Source: Bacillota bacterium (GTDB lineage Bacteria; Bacillota; UBA4882; UBA8346). Taken from it: 14,527 nucleotides of DNA. The notes under the pieces are model-generated. The model did not search any database, was not told where the DNA came from, and saw only the letters and a list, made by a program, of their open reading frames with translations. How positions within the stretch are numbered: the stretch's first letter is position 1; each line of letters begins with the position of its first letter. The stretch lies in assembly GCA_003501335.1 (NCBI GenBank), contig DNPQ01000185.1:1-14527 (forward strand). The letters are read 5' to 3'. A program made the position numbers and the translations under genes. Shown piece by piece: positions 14,333 through 14,527 of the stretch.

Positions 14333-14527
14333 CCTCCCAGCTTGAACCCTTACACCCCGGCACTTTTTTGGCACCAAAAGTCTCCAAAAACGTGTTATAC
14401 TTTTACTGTAAAATTCATTCCCTGATGAAGGGCATGTTTTTTTGTCCCGGTATGATTACTAGGCTTTTTATTTCAATCCCCCCCAAAAGAGGTTATCATA
14501 AAGTGTTTTTTATTTTTTGCCCAACAT

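Larger units (their letters stand above)
13832..14527. other. Long non-coding stretch to the right edge
   Basis: About 700 bp with no gene I can support. It is AT-rich with short open frames lacking ribosome sites. A weak plus-strand hairpin (13915-13932, seven pairs with one G-U) is followed by TTTTT. Also present are a GC-rich double-hairpin repeat at 14225-14301 and an AATGGCA/TGCCATT hairpin at 14312-14332. Two similar motifs, GGCACATTTTTTGCCA at 14315-14330 and GGCACTTTTTTGGCAC at 14359-14374, suggest a partly duplicated or decayed element. Confidence 0.6.

Noticed and set aside
14403..14447. Plus-strand terminator ending in seven T after CCCT-GATGA-AGGG
   Set aside because: The stem is only four base pairs and no gene lies upstream on that strand.
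14425..14527. Plus-strand open frame starting MKGMFFCPG and running off the window
   Set aside because: No ribosome site before the ATG and unremarkable composition. Cannot be judged without the sequence beyond the edge.

Overview
The window (about 42% G+C by eye) looks like accessory carbohydrate-uptake DNA from an anaerobic bacterium related to Bacillota. Support for this is strong AGGAG/GGAGG ribosome sites, good sigma-70 type promoter hexamers, a xylR-like repressor and sugar importer genes typical of that group. Both solute-binding proteins have plain signal-peptidase-I signals with no lipobox cysteine. That is unusual for a single-membrane Gram-positive and hints at an outer-membrane-bearing lineage (for example Limnochordia/Hydrogenispora-like). 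The taxonomic guess is weak.

Layout, left to right. (1) 1-2180, plus strand: a membrane histidine kinase, cut by the window edge, followed by its NarL/FixJ-type response regulator and a strong terminator. (2) 4990-2296, minus strand: an SsuCBA/TauCBA-type importer in the order permease, ATPase, binding protein. Two of its starts lie downstream of the longest possible ones, and an intercistronic hairpin precedes the binding-protein gene. (3) 4991-5571: non-coding DNA with a candidate promoter for that importer, a 14-bp tandem repeat, a strong minus-strand terminator and coding-like debris. (4) 13737-5572, minus strand: a probable long catabolic operon, with all genes in one direction. In transcription order it encodes a ROK/XylR-type repressor, sugar-binding protein, two sugar permeases, a cytoplasmic formylglycine sulfatase, a class II ketose-bisphosphate-type aldolase and an L-fucose/L-arabinose-isomerase-like protein. 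(5) 13738-14527: the operon's promoter and palindromic operator, then about 700 bp with no convincing gene but with a compact GC-rich double-hairpin repeat.

How the genes may work together (inference): the repressor senses a sugar or sugar derivative at an XylR-like operator that abuts the -10 box. The importer brings in a sulfated sugar using an ATPase encoded elsewhere. The cytoplasmic sulfatase removes sulfate after import, the isomerase makes a ketose, and the aldolase splits it into two short units. No sugar kinase, importer ATPase or sulfatase-maturing enzyme is present, so the pathway is incomplete here or chemically unusual. The neighbouring sulfonate/nitrate-type importer and two-component system may be linked through sulfur, but nothing in the sequence proves this.
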